64,000 nt of DNA, taken from positions 49,694,697 to 49,758,696 of the forward strand of contig NC_133284.1 in the NCBI RefSeq assembly GCF_005239225.2, given 5' to 3'. The position numbers were made by a program, and so were the translations under genes. The stretch is from Populus alba (lineage: Eukaryota > Streptophyta > Magnoliopsida > Malpighiales > Salicaceae). The notes under the pieces were generated by a model. That model saw only the letters and a program-made list of their open reading frames with translations, was not told the origin of the DNA and did not search any database. Below are positions 37,460 through 47,944 of this stretch, piece by piece (within the stretch, counting starts at the first letter, position 1; each line of letters opens with the position of its first letter).

Positions 37460-37611
37460 TATTATAGAATATACCTATATAAGAAATATCATAGGCATAC
37501 TCTTATGTTGTAATCTCCACCATTACTATTTTATATTGCCCTACACACACACACACACATATAGAAAAGGTTGGCTAACCAACAGGTCAAGCCTCCTAAT
37601 TATTCTCAACT
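37460..37611 (+). mobile_element. Copia element P 5' LTR (152 bp)
   Basis: Matches 53700-53845 and, in reverse complement, 18420-18565. Ends CTCAACT. Flanking GAGTG (37455-37459) and AAGTG (53846-53850) form a target duplication with one mismatch. The element starts TATTATAG instead of a canonical TG. Confidence 0.8.
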
Positions 37612-37623
37612 TGGTATAAGAGC
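37612..37623 (+). other. Primer binding site of copia P
   Basis: TGGTATAAGAGC, one base off the tRNA-Met complement, directly after the LTR. Confidence 0.8.
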
Positions 37624-37689
37624 ATTCTGCCATCAAAACTTTTCTCTCCCTCTCCCTCTTGCAATCGACCTTCTCTCTACTTTTCCTAA

Positions 37690-37801
37690 ATGGATTCTAC
37701 TGCTGCTACTGCCGACTTCTCCCTCACCACCGATGGTGTAGCTCAGTAGGCCAGCCATGTACAAGCTACTGTTGGTGGTACCCTTCCTCCATAACAGGAA
37801 C
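37690..37801 (+). pseudogene. Copia P gag N-terminus
   Basis: ATG at 37690 starts MDSTAATADFSLTTDGVAQ, then a stop. It is cut by element C, whose target duplication CTTCA begins at 37802, and resumes at 47945. Confidence 0.65.
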
Positions 37802-37806
37802 CTTCA

Positions 37807-39426
37807 TGATTAGTACTTAAAAGTGCATGTTTATTAAGGTTTTATATCATCATTTTGCACTTGAAGTATCAATAACTCCTTAACTAAAACATGTTTTATA
37901 ATAACAAGTTTGATACTATATGATACCTTAATTTATGGTAAATGCTCATCTTAAATGCAGGCCTATCATATAAATCAAAGGATTGATTGATGAGTTTAAG
38001 TATTGAAAGTGAAAGGACAAAGAGATGGCCAAACTTAGAAAAGAGATGCTGGTGTAGTCCAAACCGGAACATTGCTCGGTAATTGGATCATATCTAGAGC
38101 TCTAGATCTCGGATTTAGGTCCCTTTTATATGGATAGAAAGGTAAGACAAAGGCCTACAACTTTCATGTGGAGCCCAAGATTTAAAAAGGCCGTTTTGAA
38201 GTTCAAATTGAAGGAACAACGAAGAAGTCCGAAGCTATCCTGCAGCCCAGACACTGTTTAGTGTTTAGCCCATATCTTGAGTTCTAGAAGTCCAAATGAC
38301 CTCATCTTTTTTTTGTTGGAAAGTTGTGACAATTTCCTAGAACATTCCTGAGGATTCTGTGCAAATTATGATGTTAGCAATGACGTCTTGTTCAGAAAAG
38401 AAGATAAGGATTGTCACCAAGTCAAGATGTGGCCACCCACTCATCAATTAGTCAACAAATCAATAGTTCCAAATTTTGGCCTATAAAAGGAGGCATTTGC
38501 CATGCATTTAGGCATCTTGGTTTCCAGATCAAGATCATGCTCTTTCTTTCTCTCTTTGTATTGCTTATGTTTTGCTTTCATTAATATCAAGTTTATGCAC
38601 TTCATTTCCTTTCCTTTACTTAGTTAACTTCTTTCTCATTTATGTTCTTATCTTGTTCATTTATGTTTCTTTCTTTCATTAAGTTTAGCTAAGTTAATTA
38701 TGTCAAGGTGAAAAGGGTACACTAATAGTGTAAGAATAAGTATAATATAAACTTAACATGGACCTTAATGTTGGATACTAACATGTTTTATATTTGTTAT
38801 CTTGTTCACTTTTAATACTTTTCTTGTTAAATGGTTAATCTAGATTTATGTTGTATAACACTTGGTACAACAAATACTTGGCACTTTCATAGCCCATGCT
38901 GTATGGTATAACCGACACCTGAGCTATGAAAGGAACTTGATTTTGTTGTTAACATAAGTTATAATCATGAATGCCTGCCAACATTTACAAGTATTAGCTT
39001 TATTCGAATAAGATAACTAATGTAATCATGTTAACAATTTATAATATGATTGGAACCTCCTTTATGTGTGGTTTCCAATTGAGTAATAAGAGTTTATACT
39101 ATACTTGTTTGAAGTACCATTAGTGGATCCTCTAACCTTGACATTTGTTTTTATCATTGTTTAATCCTTACATCAATTTTACATCTCAAAGCTCTCTTTA
39201 GTACTACTACTACTATTATTACTATTATAATTATTATTAATATTACTACTAATTGTTATTATTATTATTATTATTACTATTACTATTATTGTTATTATTG
39301 TTGTTATATTGTTATTTATAATTTATATAATTAACCTCTTTGTGGTTCGACCTTGGTCTTGCCAGGTTATTTATTACTTTGACACTCCTGCACTTGGGAG
39401 AAGACATCAAGCTTTTGGTTGTGTCA
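37807..39426 (+). mobile_element. Element C 5' LTR (1620 bp)
   Basis: Runs TGATTAGTAC to ...GTTGTGTCA. It differs from the 3' LTR (46325-47939) only at scattered positions, roughly 2 percent by eye. TATAAAAGGAGG at 38484 is the promoter. ATT/ACT microsatellite at 39195-39310. Outer flank CTTCA (37802-37806) is repeated at 47940-47944. Confidence 0.95.
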
Positions 39427-39432
39427 AGTTTT

Positions 39433-39450
39433 TGATGCCGTTGCCGGGGA
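39433..39450 (+). other. Primer binding site of element C (tRNA-Asp type)
   Basis: Reads TGATGCCGTTGCCGGGGA; the Athila/Tat consensus has GGCGCC where this has GATGCC. Two changes at CpG-like positions could come from methylation decay or sequencing of a degenerate copy. Confidence 0.8.
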
Positions 39451-39759
39451 GGTAAATTCTTGTATAAATTATAATATTTATTTTATTTTCTCTTTCATTT
39501 TTCATTTTATCTAACTTTTGTTTCTTTTCTTTTGTTTTTTTTTCTTTTTCTTCTCTTTTCTTTTCTTCCTTTTATTCTCTTCTTACACGTGCATGAGAAT
39601 TTGGTCACGTACATTAAGTGGTCAACTTTGTAGTGTATCCTTATCATTTTCAGAAAATATAGCCGAAGAAGATAATCAATCACTTCATAATGAAAATAAT
39701 GAGAATAACCGTATAAGAACATTTAGAGACCACATGAATCCTACAAGAACAAGTGCACC

Positions 39760-41040
39760 ATCATGAATAGTTTTCCCTCCTAATGCATCTCATTTTAATT
39801 TTAAGCCAGACATTATTCAACTTTTACCTTGTTTTCATGGTTTAGACCTAGAAAATCCATACTTGCATTTAAGGGAATTTAAGGAGGTCTGTAATACCTA
39901 TAATGACTCAAATTATAGCATGAACACCATTCGATTAAAGCTTTTCCCTTTTTCATTAAAAGATAAAGCTAAAACATGGCTACAAAATTTGAGACTAGGA
40001 TCCATTCGTGCTTGGGATGAAATGCAACAATAATTTTTAAAGAAGTTTTTTCCATCTCACAGAACAAACTCTTTCAAAAGACAAATTATCACTTTCACTT
40101 AAAAGCCAGGAGAAATATTTTACCAATGTTGGGATAGGTATCGAGATTTGCTTAATACTTGCCCACATCATGGTTTTGAAACATGGAGATTGGTTTCATA
40201 TTTTTATGAAGGTTTAACACCTAGAAAATAGGCAAATGGTTGAATTGATGTGCAATGGAACTTTCGAAGATAAAGCCCCTAATGAAGCAATGGAGTACCT
40301 AGACTTCCTAGCCAAAAATGCTCAAAATTGGGACACCAAAGGTACTTATGAGGCACCAAGTAAAACTCAACCTCATACATCTAGTGGAGGTATGCACAAC
40401 CTTAGGGAAGATCATGACCTCCAAGCCAAGTTTGCATCTTTAGCTAGAAAAGTCGAAGGACTTGAATTGAAAAAGAGTGGTAAATTAAAATCTGTTCAAG
40501 ACATTGTGTGTCAAATCTGTGAAACCAAGGAACACTCAACATATGATTGTCCAACTTTGCCTTGTTTTAGGGAATGCCTCTATGAACAAGCCCATGCTTT
40601 AAACAGTTTTCAAAGGCCCAACCATAACCCATACTTACAAACGTATAACCCTGGTTGGAGAAATCACCCAAATTTCAGTTGGAAAAGTGATAGAAACAAT
40701 ACATAAACTTCACAACCACCGTTTCAAGCACACCATAATTTCCAAAATTCTCATGGATATGCACCTCCTTATGCTCCACCTCCTAGAAGAAATCTTGAGG
40801 AAACATTGCATGCATTCATTGAAAAGCAGGAGACAATCAACACTCAACTTGCTCAAAGCATGACAGATTTTAAAGATGTTCTTGCAAAATTTACATCTAC
40901 TCTTAGTTTCCAAGAGAAAGGTAAGTTTCCATCTCAACCACAGTAAAATCCAAAGGGGCAATACAATGCAAATGCAAGTAGTTCTGAAAGCCAACACATG
41001 GATCAAGTCAAATCAGTCATCACTCTTCGTAGTGGTAAGG
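39760..41040 (+). pseudogene. Element C gag, Athila-type, broken
   Basis: Capsid part at about 39850-40080 (LKLFPFSLKDKAKTWLQNL), then stops and a frameshift. From 40236 a 156-codon frame runs MVELMCNGTFEDKAPNEAM and carries a zinc knuckle CQICETKEHSTYDC. After a stop at 40704 the gag tail continues (ETLHAFIEKQETINTQLAQS, then VITLRSGKVI at about 41020). At least five lesions. It would have encoded the particle shell protein. Confidence 0.8.
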
Positions 41041-41247
41041 TTATTGAAAAAACCCATTCTTGAACCTTATGAGAAAGATGATGAGTCTATCTCTGAGGAT
41101 AAGGAAGGGGTTGAACCTGAACATTGCAAAGAAAAGGCTGATTCCCCGTCAGCACTTCCATTTCCTCATGCCATGACTAAACAAAGGAAAGTCAATCACA
41201 ACTCTGAAATCTTTGAAACTTTCAAATAGGTAAGGATCAATATACCT

Positions 41248-41731
41248 TTGTTGGATGCTATTAAACAGGTTCCTTCCTATGCTAAATTTTTTAAAGATCT
41301 GTGCACTATGAAGAGAAAACTGAATGTGATAAAGAAAGCCTTTTTAGCCGAACAAGTAAGTGCCATTCTTCAAAATAATAATGCTTTGAAATATAAAGAC
41401 CCTGGTTGTCCTACAATTTCTTGCTTTATTGGAGAACATAAAATTGAAAGAGCCTTACTTGATCTTGAAGCTAGTGTGAATTTACTTCCATATTCAGTTT
41501 TTCAGAGTCTCAATCTAGGTGAGTTAAAACCAAGTTCTGTAACTCTTTTACTTGCCGATAGATATGTAAAAGTGCCTAGAGGAATAATTGAATATGTGTT
41601 AGTACATGTCGATAAATTCATTTATCCTGTGGATTTTATTGTCTTGGATATGCAACCTGTTGAAGCATGTAATTCATTTCCTATTATTTTAGGACGTCCG
41701 TTTCTTGCAACTTCTAATGCATTGATTAATT
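41248..41731 (+). pseudogene. Element C aspartic protease
   Basis: Frame with RALLDLEASVNLLPYSVFQ: the active-site triad usually reads D-x-G-A-S-V, and here Glu replaces the Gly after Asp-Leu. It continues through the flap region to IILGRPFLATSNALINC, the conserved ILG end of Athila-type proteases. It stops at the insertion point 41731. The altered Gly predicts an inactive enzyme. Confidence 0.75.
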
Positions 41732-42480
41732 GTAGGATCATAATACTGTTTATTTGCTTCTTTTTTTTTTTTTTTCAGAACAGTACCTCCCCATTGCAAC
41801 TCTTTCCCTCCTCTGCAGCCGCTCCCGCTAGCTTTTCTTTCATTCCCTTGTCCTTGCGTCCTCAGGCCAGCTTGGTCTGTACGAGTGCCACCTATTGTAC
41901 GCTAGGTTTGTAGCTGTAAGTAAAACAATTTTAGCAAGGGAATGGCTGTGTACGTTCACAATGCTAGTTGTTGAAAGAAGACAAAGGGACCATTTAAGGG
42001 CTGAGATTTTACCCCTAATACACACGGCTAGGATGAGAGGGGGTGGGGCTAGTCTCCAAGTTTTTTTGGCTATATAAGCAAGCTGGGGAGAAACATAGAA
42101 AAGAAGGAGGAGGACGTATAAGGAAAAAAAAAGAAAGATGGAGGAAGACAAAGAGAGTTTAAATACAGAGGAGAAAGCAAAGGAAATGGGAGGCGGAGAA
42201 GAGTAAAAAAAAACAGAGAGCTAGCATAAGGTTGAGGTTAAAGAAGCCAAAAATCATCAAGAACAGGAGGAGATTACCTTGAGTCTATCCTACTTTGTCG
42301 AACCGGGGTTTACAAAGAGTCTAAGAGGTTTTTGAAAAGCTCCCAATGGCATAAAAAAAGGAAGGCTTGCTTCGGGTCATTAGAGGCAAAAAGGCGAAAG
42401 CTTTGCCATCAGTTGCATATTCATCTTCTGCAGGTATGAGTTTGTACTTGCCTTTTCTTTAACATATGTAAAGCTGACTC
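41732..42480. other. 745-bp insertion splitting the protease-RT reading frame
   Basis: Protease coding ends in ALINC at 41731 and the normal continuation ([15 protein letters not shown]) resumes at 42481. The insert has a T-rich left end resembling an intron border (GT at 41732, T16CAG at about 41778). It also has a TATA-like TATATAAGC at 42070, a GA-rich leader-like tract (42090-42230) and a CTGCAG|GT at 42430. It could be a solo LTR or an intron-like insert. No target duplication or second copy is visible here. Confidence 0.6.
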
Positions 42481-43377
42481 ATGAAGTTATCTTTTGGAAA
42501 CATGACATTGGAGATTAATATTTTCAACATTTGCAAGCAGCCTAGAGATGATAATGATTTACAAGAAGTAGATCTTATTGAAGAATTAGTTCATGATCAA
42601 CTTGAATTTACTTTGAGTAAAATTGAGTTGGATGAATCTGAAGATTTGCAAATGATTTATTCTGAGGAAGAAATCATGGATGAAAAAGGCACCAAAAATA
42701 TTAATGTCAATCTTTCTTCAAGAGTGACAACAGATTTGATATCTGACATCCCACCAATTGATGATTACTCTCCTGACGAATCCTTACTTTCTCTTAGTTC
42801 AATGCCTTGGTTTGCTAAAAATATCAATTTTCTTCCTTTAGGAGATTTGCCAGCTCACTGGAGTACTGAAGATAAAAGAAAGTTTTTGAAGGAAGTGAAG
42901 AATTTTTATTGCGATGATCCTAACTTATTCAAATATTATCCTGATCAAAAATTTCAAAGATGCATTCTTGACAATGAGGTAAGTAGTGTCATTAAACTTT
43001 ATCATTCTGAAGCATGTGGGAGTCAATTCTCATCACGAAAGACGACTGCAAAAATCTTACAAAATGGATTTTATTGGCCCATCATGTTCAAGGACACACA
43101 TGCATTCTGCAAAACTTGTGAAAATTGTCAAAAAGTTGATACTGATCAAAAAGTTTTGCTTTACAATTCTCGACTCCATTTATTTCCTGAAAAAATAAGA
43201 TCACGATACAGAGGTCCATTTATCTTGAAACATGTGTATCCTTATGGGGCCCTTGATAATGAGAATTCAAAGAATGACAATGAAGGTAAATGGACATCGT
43301 TTGAAAGCTTACTTTGATGAATTTCCTAGTGAAAATGAATCCATTGGTTTGAATGATTTTGTAGATAAAGGTTGATT
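42481..43377 (+). pseudogene. Element C pol remnant: integrase ends only
   Basis: A 278-codon frame. After the post-protease acidic linker it jumps to [18 protein letters not shown] (end of RNase H), then the integrase zinc finger ([14 protein letters not shown]...C-KTC-ENC) and [11 protein letters not shown]. It jumps again to [20 protein letters not shown] (integrase C-terminus). Reverse transcriptase, most of RNase H and the integrase catalytic core are deleted without breaking the frame. The last codons (DEFPSENESIGL) shift frame near 43290. Confidence 0.8.
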
Positions 43378-43588
43378 ATTTTGTTTTTCTCACATTATTT
43401 TTGTGTTCCTTTTTGGTGTGACTTTTGTTTTGCTAGTCTCTCTCTCACCCCGGTCAAATGGCGGACAATGGTACTCCGTGACTTAAGTCGGTTCTTTCAA
43501 TTTCCCAAATAACTGATACCTGTATATATTTGTACAATTCTCTGCTCTTTCTCCCTTCTTCAAATCTTTCCCCAATTCTCATTTGAAA

Positions 43589-44096
43589 ATGGACACCACT
43601 CTTGAAAAGTTGTAAAGGTATTTTCCCGTTTTACCTACAAATGCGATTACAAAAATTTACCGTGCTATGTGTGCAAGATTGAGGTTGTTAATGAATCATG
43701 GAATTCCTGAAGATATTAGCTGGCTAATTGAAGTAAAGGTCCGACTATCAGGTGAGTCCTCCAATTCTTTCATTTCACACATGTCTGGAACAGATACAAG
43801 CACTTTTTGCAAAGAAACATCATGCAAAACAACTGAAAGTCTGTCACAGATGTGCCAGATGGACTTGCAATTCAACATGTCGTTCTTTAGGAATGGTATA
43901 TGTAAACCATGAAGATAAGATACAATTCATTAAGGATGGCCTGAGTAAGGGGTCTTTAGATAATCTTTTGTTGATCCTTAAGACGCATCCTAGTGGAGAT
44001 GTGCATCGTGTAATTCATGATTTATGGCCACAATTCCATAAAGAACATGATCGACTTAGTCTTGGGAATCTAACTAAAAAAAACCCTATTTGCTAG
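43589..44096 (+). pseudogene. Unrecognised Cys-rich ORF downstream of pol in element C
   Basis: From ATG 43589 (MDTTLEKL, then a stop, TAA at 43613, then RYFPVLPTNAITKIYRAMCA in the same frame), shifting frame near 43750. It continues as a 60-plus-residue segment with CHRCARWTCNSTCRSLGMVY and ends VIHDLWPQFHKEHDRLSLG about 44070. The spacing C-x2-C-x4-C-x3-C suggests a metal-binding knot. I do not recognise the family. The position between pol and the 3' LTR is where env-like or accessory ORFs sit in Athila/Tat elements. Lesions: one stop and one frameshift. Confidence 0.5.
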
Positions 44097-44314
44097 TTTT
44101 TAAGAAACCTAGATGGGAAGCTTATCCCCGACCCATAGAGGGTGTTTAAGCCATTCTTGGACGTAAAACCAAGGGAAGATGTGAGCCACAATCACAACTA
44201 CCTGTACATACACATGATTTTTCAAAATAAATAATTAATAAAGAGAGAGAGAGTGTGTGTGAGACTACAGTTGGCCTACATATAGGTGGTATGATTGCAT
44301 TTTTATTTTTTCAT

Positions 44315-44325
44315 CTATAAATTCT
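44315..44325 (+). promoter_or_regulatory. TATA-like box upstream of the captured LOG gene
   Basis: 'tctataaattc' about 65-70 bp before the LOG start codon, followed by a pyrimidine patch ('ttctcttccttccc'), as in plant core promoters. It would let the gene be transcribed separately from the LTR promoter. Position-based inference only. Confidence 0.4.
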
Positions 44326-44387
44326 TCTCTTCCTTCCCTTCATTTCTACTCATCCCATACATTCATCAAATATAGAAGTGTGTAGAA

Positions 44388-45041
44388 ATGGCAGGTTCCT
44401 TAAGTCATCACATAAGAAATATTTGTGTTTTCAGTGGATCCAGTCCTGGGAAAGAAAAGCAGTTTTTAGAATCAGCAAATCATCTTGGTCGGGTACTAGC
44501 TAAGAGAAAGATTCATTTAGTGTATGGGGGAGGCAGCCTTGGGTTAATGGGAGGTGTGTCAATGGCTTCATTTTTAGGAGGCAGTCAAGTTTTGGGGGTT
44601 GTCCCCAAAGCTTTAACAAATGGGGACATAATTGGAAAAACAATTGGAGAGGAACTACAGGTCCCAACAATGTCTGATTGACTGAACGCCATGTTTAGCC
44701 ATACTGATGCCTTCATTGCCTTACCAGGTGGTCTGGGCACATTGGAAGAGATCTTTCATATTTCATCTTGGGCCCAACTGCACATTCACCATAAACCTAT
44801 AGGTTTGTTAAATGTTAATGGTTTTTATGATAAGTTGTTGTCTTTCCTTGATCAAGCTGTGGAATAGGAATTTCTAACATCTTCGGCACGACAAATCATA
44901 ATCTCTGCTACTACTGCTGAATAATTGATTGACCAACTACAATATTTCATCCCTGTCATTGATCCCTGCATGAGTCGCCTAGATTGGTGAACTAAGGAAA
45001 GCCGTAAAAAGCTTAGATTAGATTTGAGCCTTCATCTATGA
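44388..45041 (+). pseudogene. Captured LOG-type cytokinin phosphoribohydrolase inside element C
   Basis: LOG enzymes release active cytokinin bases from riboside 5'-monophosphates. The frame runs 218 codons without any indel and without introns, whereas plant LOG genes have several introns. Motifs: NICVFSGSSPGK (11-22), LVYGGGSLGLMGG (44-56), the catalytic PGGLGTLEE (113-121), [16 protein letters not shown] (128-143). The C-terminal KESRKKLRLDLSLHL tail suggests a LOGL10-like subgroup (recalled). Premature stops at codons 98 (TGA), 160 (TAG), 179 (TAA) and 201 (TGA); codon 98 falls where LOG proteins have the conserved Arg of the RK motif. All four fit single C-to-T or G-to-A changes. It lies between pol and the 3' LTR, in the sense strand. 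Nonfunctional as read, but full length (family about 210-220 aa). Confidence 0.88.
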
Positions 45042-46310
45042 AACCTTGTGTCTTTTGGTTTTATTAATAACATATTATTTTGTTTTGTTACTTCTTATGT
45101 TTGTTTAAGTGTGTTTCAGGTTTGTCGTTATTCGTTGTTTCAGGTGATGTCTTCTATACTCTATCTTTCTACCTTAGGACATTGAGGACAATGTCTCGTT
45201 TTGGTTGGGGGCGAGGGTAATAATTAATAAAAAAAAAACTAACTTGCTAACTGTTTTTGCTATTATTAAAACCATTTGACAAAACTGTTATTAGGATGGC
45301 AGAGTATAGAGTCAGTTTTATTAACTCTTGAGACGCATCTTAGTAAGTATCCTTATTAGGATGGCAGAGTGAGAAAATTTTATTGACTCTAGAGACGCAT
45401 CTTAGTAAGTATCATTACCAAGGTCTATCATAATACCTCTTGAAATATTCAGGTTTACAAACTCTCGCATTGTTATCACTTGATTTTGCTTATATACTCA
45501 TTTAACAAGTATTCTTAAACCTTCATTTTCACACACACACTTTAACATATGATTGTGGGTTGCACAATTGGATTATTATATTATTTATGTTCTTTTGTTG
45601 AAGGTAACAACTAAGGGTAAGGGATAATATATAATTTTCAAAAAAAAAAATGATAATATTGATGATAATAAAAACGTAGATAAGTTTGGTTTTGTAGCCT
45701 CCCTAACCTAAGCAATTAAGCCCGAAGGGGTGTTTTAACACCTAATACCCTAAAGTCAACTGACTTGGGAGCTATTGGCCCAAAGCTTGTTACATGGGTT
45801 GAGGAGAAAAGCTTAAGGGAATCAAACATTGCACTATCTACGTATCAGTATCTGCAACCCGAGTTACTAAGCTCGTAGGGGTGTCTCAACACCTAATGCC
45901 CTAAGACTAACTGGTCTGGGAGTCATTAGCCGAAAACTCGTTACATGGGTTAAAGATACATTGTGTTTTAAGTTGTATGTGTATATATATATAAAAAAAA
46001 AAAACAGAGAAAAAAAAGTAATAATAATAATAATCCCAACCCAAGGAAGTTCACCTTAAACATTTGAACATAATATTGTTTTCTTCCAAAAAAATAAAAG
46101 CCCCATCATCTATGTTTTCATAAATTGAGCACATAAAAAGAAGGTTTATTAATATCTTGTTTAAGAAGTATGAAGCAGGAATATAAATTTAATGAGAGTT
46201 TGTTTATCTGGATAGATTAATGGAAGTTGAATGATGAATGCCTTGCTTTGTGAAACTTGCAAATTGTTTCTCTATTTTAACGCTTTAGATTACTAGGGAC
46301 TAGTAATAAG
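45042..46310 (+). mobile_element. Element C 3' untranslated region with local duplications
   Basis: Contains 'gaggacaatgtctcg' followed by a G-rich tract (ttggttgggggcgaggg, 45201), typical of Athila-type 3' regions. Then a 62-bp tandem pair at 45289-45350 and 45353-45412 ('ggatggcagag...gagacgcatcttagtaag'). A diverged pair of about 100 bp follows at 45707-45815 and 45856-45955 ('ggggtg...caacacctaat', 'gttacatgggtt'). No coding sequence. Confidence 0.65.
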
Positions 46311-46312
46311 CT

Positions 46313-46324
46313 GGTTGGGGGGTG
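46313..46324 (+). other. Polypurine tract of element C
   Basis: GGTTGGGGGGTG directly before the 3' LTR start TGATTAG. Pyrimidines are interspersed, so it is imperfect. Confidence 0.55.
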
Positions 46325-47939
46325 TGATTAGTACTTAAAAGTGCATGTTTATTAAGGTTTTATATCATCATTTTGCACTTGAAGTATCAATAACTCCTTA
46401 ACTAAAACATGTTTTATAATAACAAGTTTGATACTATAAGATACCTTAATTTATGGTAAATGCTCATCTTAAATGCAGGCTTATCACATAAATAAAAGGA
46501 TTGATTGATGAGTTTAAGTATTGAAAGTGAAAGGACAAAGAGATGGCCAAACTTAGAAAAGAGATGCTGGTGTAGTCCAAACCGGAACATTGCTCGGTAA
46601 TTGGATCATATCTGGAGCTCTAGATCTCGGATTTAGGTCTATTTTATATGAATGGAAAGGTAAGACAAATGCCTACAACTTTCATGGGAGCCCAAGATTT
46701 AAAAAGGCCATTTTTAAGTCCAAATTGAAGGAATAACGAAGAAGTCCGAAGCTGTCCTGCAGCCCAGACACTATTTAGTGTTCAGCCCATATCCTGAGTT
46801 CTAGAAGTCCAAATGACCTTATCTTTTTTTTTTAGGAAAGCTGTGACAATTTCCTAGAACATTCCTGAGGATTTTGTGCAAATTATGATGTCAGCAATGA
46901 TGTCTTGTTCAGACAAGAAGATAAGGATTGTCACCAAGTCAAGATGTAGCCACCCACTCATCAATTAGTCAACAAATCAATAGTTCCAAATTTTGGCCTA
47001 TAAAAGGAGGCATTTGCCATGCATTTAGGCATCTTGGTTTCCAGATCAAGATCATGCTCTTTCTTTCTCTCTTTGTATTGCTTATGTTTTGCTTTCATTA
47101 ATATCAAGTTTATGCACTTCATTTCCTTTCCTTTACTTAGTTAACTTCTTTCTCATTTATGTTCTTATCTTGTTCATTTATGTTTCTTTCTTTCATTATG
47201 TTTCGCTAAGTTAATTATGTCAAGGTGAAAAGGGTACACTAATAGTGTAAGAATAAGTATAATATAAACTTAACATGGACCTTAATGTTGGATACTAACA
47301 TGTTTTATATTTGTTATCTTGTTCACTTTTAATACTTTTCTTGTTAAATGGTTAATCTAGATTTATATTGTATAACACTTGGTACAACAAATACTTGGCA
47401 CTTTCATAGCCCATGCTGTATGGTATAATCGACACCTGAGCTATGAAAGGAACTTGATTTGTTGTTAACATAAGTTATAATCATGAATGCCTGCCAACAT
47501 TTACAAGTATTAGCTTTATTTGAATAAGATAACTAATGTAATCATGTTAACAATTTATAATATGATTGGAACCTCCTTTATGTGTGGTTTCCAATTGAGT
47601 AATAAGAGTTTATACTATACTTGTTTGAAGTACCATTAGTGGATCCTCTAACCTTGACATTTGTTTTTCTCATTGTTTAATCCTTACATCAATTTTACAT
47701 CTCAAAGCTCTCTTTAGTACTACTACTACTATTATTACTATTATAATTATTATTAATATTACTACTAATTGTTATTATTATTATTATTACTATTACTATT
47801 ATTGTTATTATTGTTGTTATATTGTTATTTATAATTTATACAATTAACCTCTCTGTGGTTCGACCCCGGTCTTGCCGGGTTATTTATTACTTCGACACTC
47901 CTGCACTTGGGAGAAGACATCAAGCTTTTGGTCGTGTCA
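46325..47939 (+). mobile_element. Element C 3' LTR (1615 bp)
   Basis: Near-identical to 37807-39426, differing at scattered single bases and in microsatellite length (47710-47825). TATAAAAGGAGG at 46999. Ends GTCGTGTCA, then the target duplication CTTCA (47940-47944). Frames at 47822-48148 start here and run into copia and are spurious. Confidence 0.95.
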
Positions 47940-47944
47940 CTTCA

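Noticed and set aside
41732..41778. 47-nt intron with GT and T-rich CAG end
   Set aside because: Too short for plant splicing, and coding does not resume after it; kept only as a feature of the larger insert.
43752..43793. GTGAGT...ACAG intron joining the two halves of the Cys-rich ORF
   Set aside because: Splice-site shapes fit, but the phase is off by one base and 42 nt is too short for a plant intron; a frameshift is simpler.
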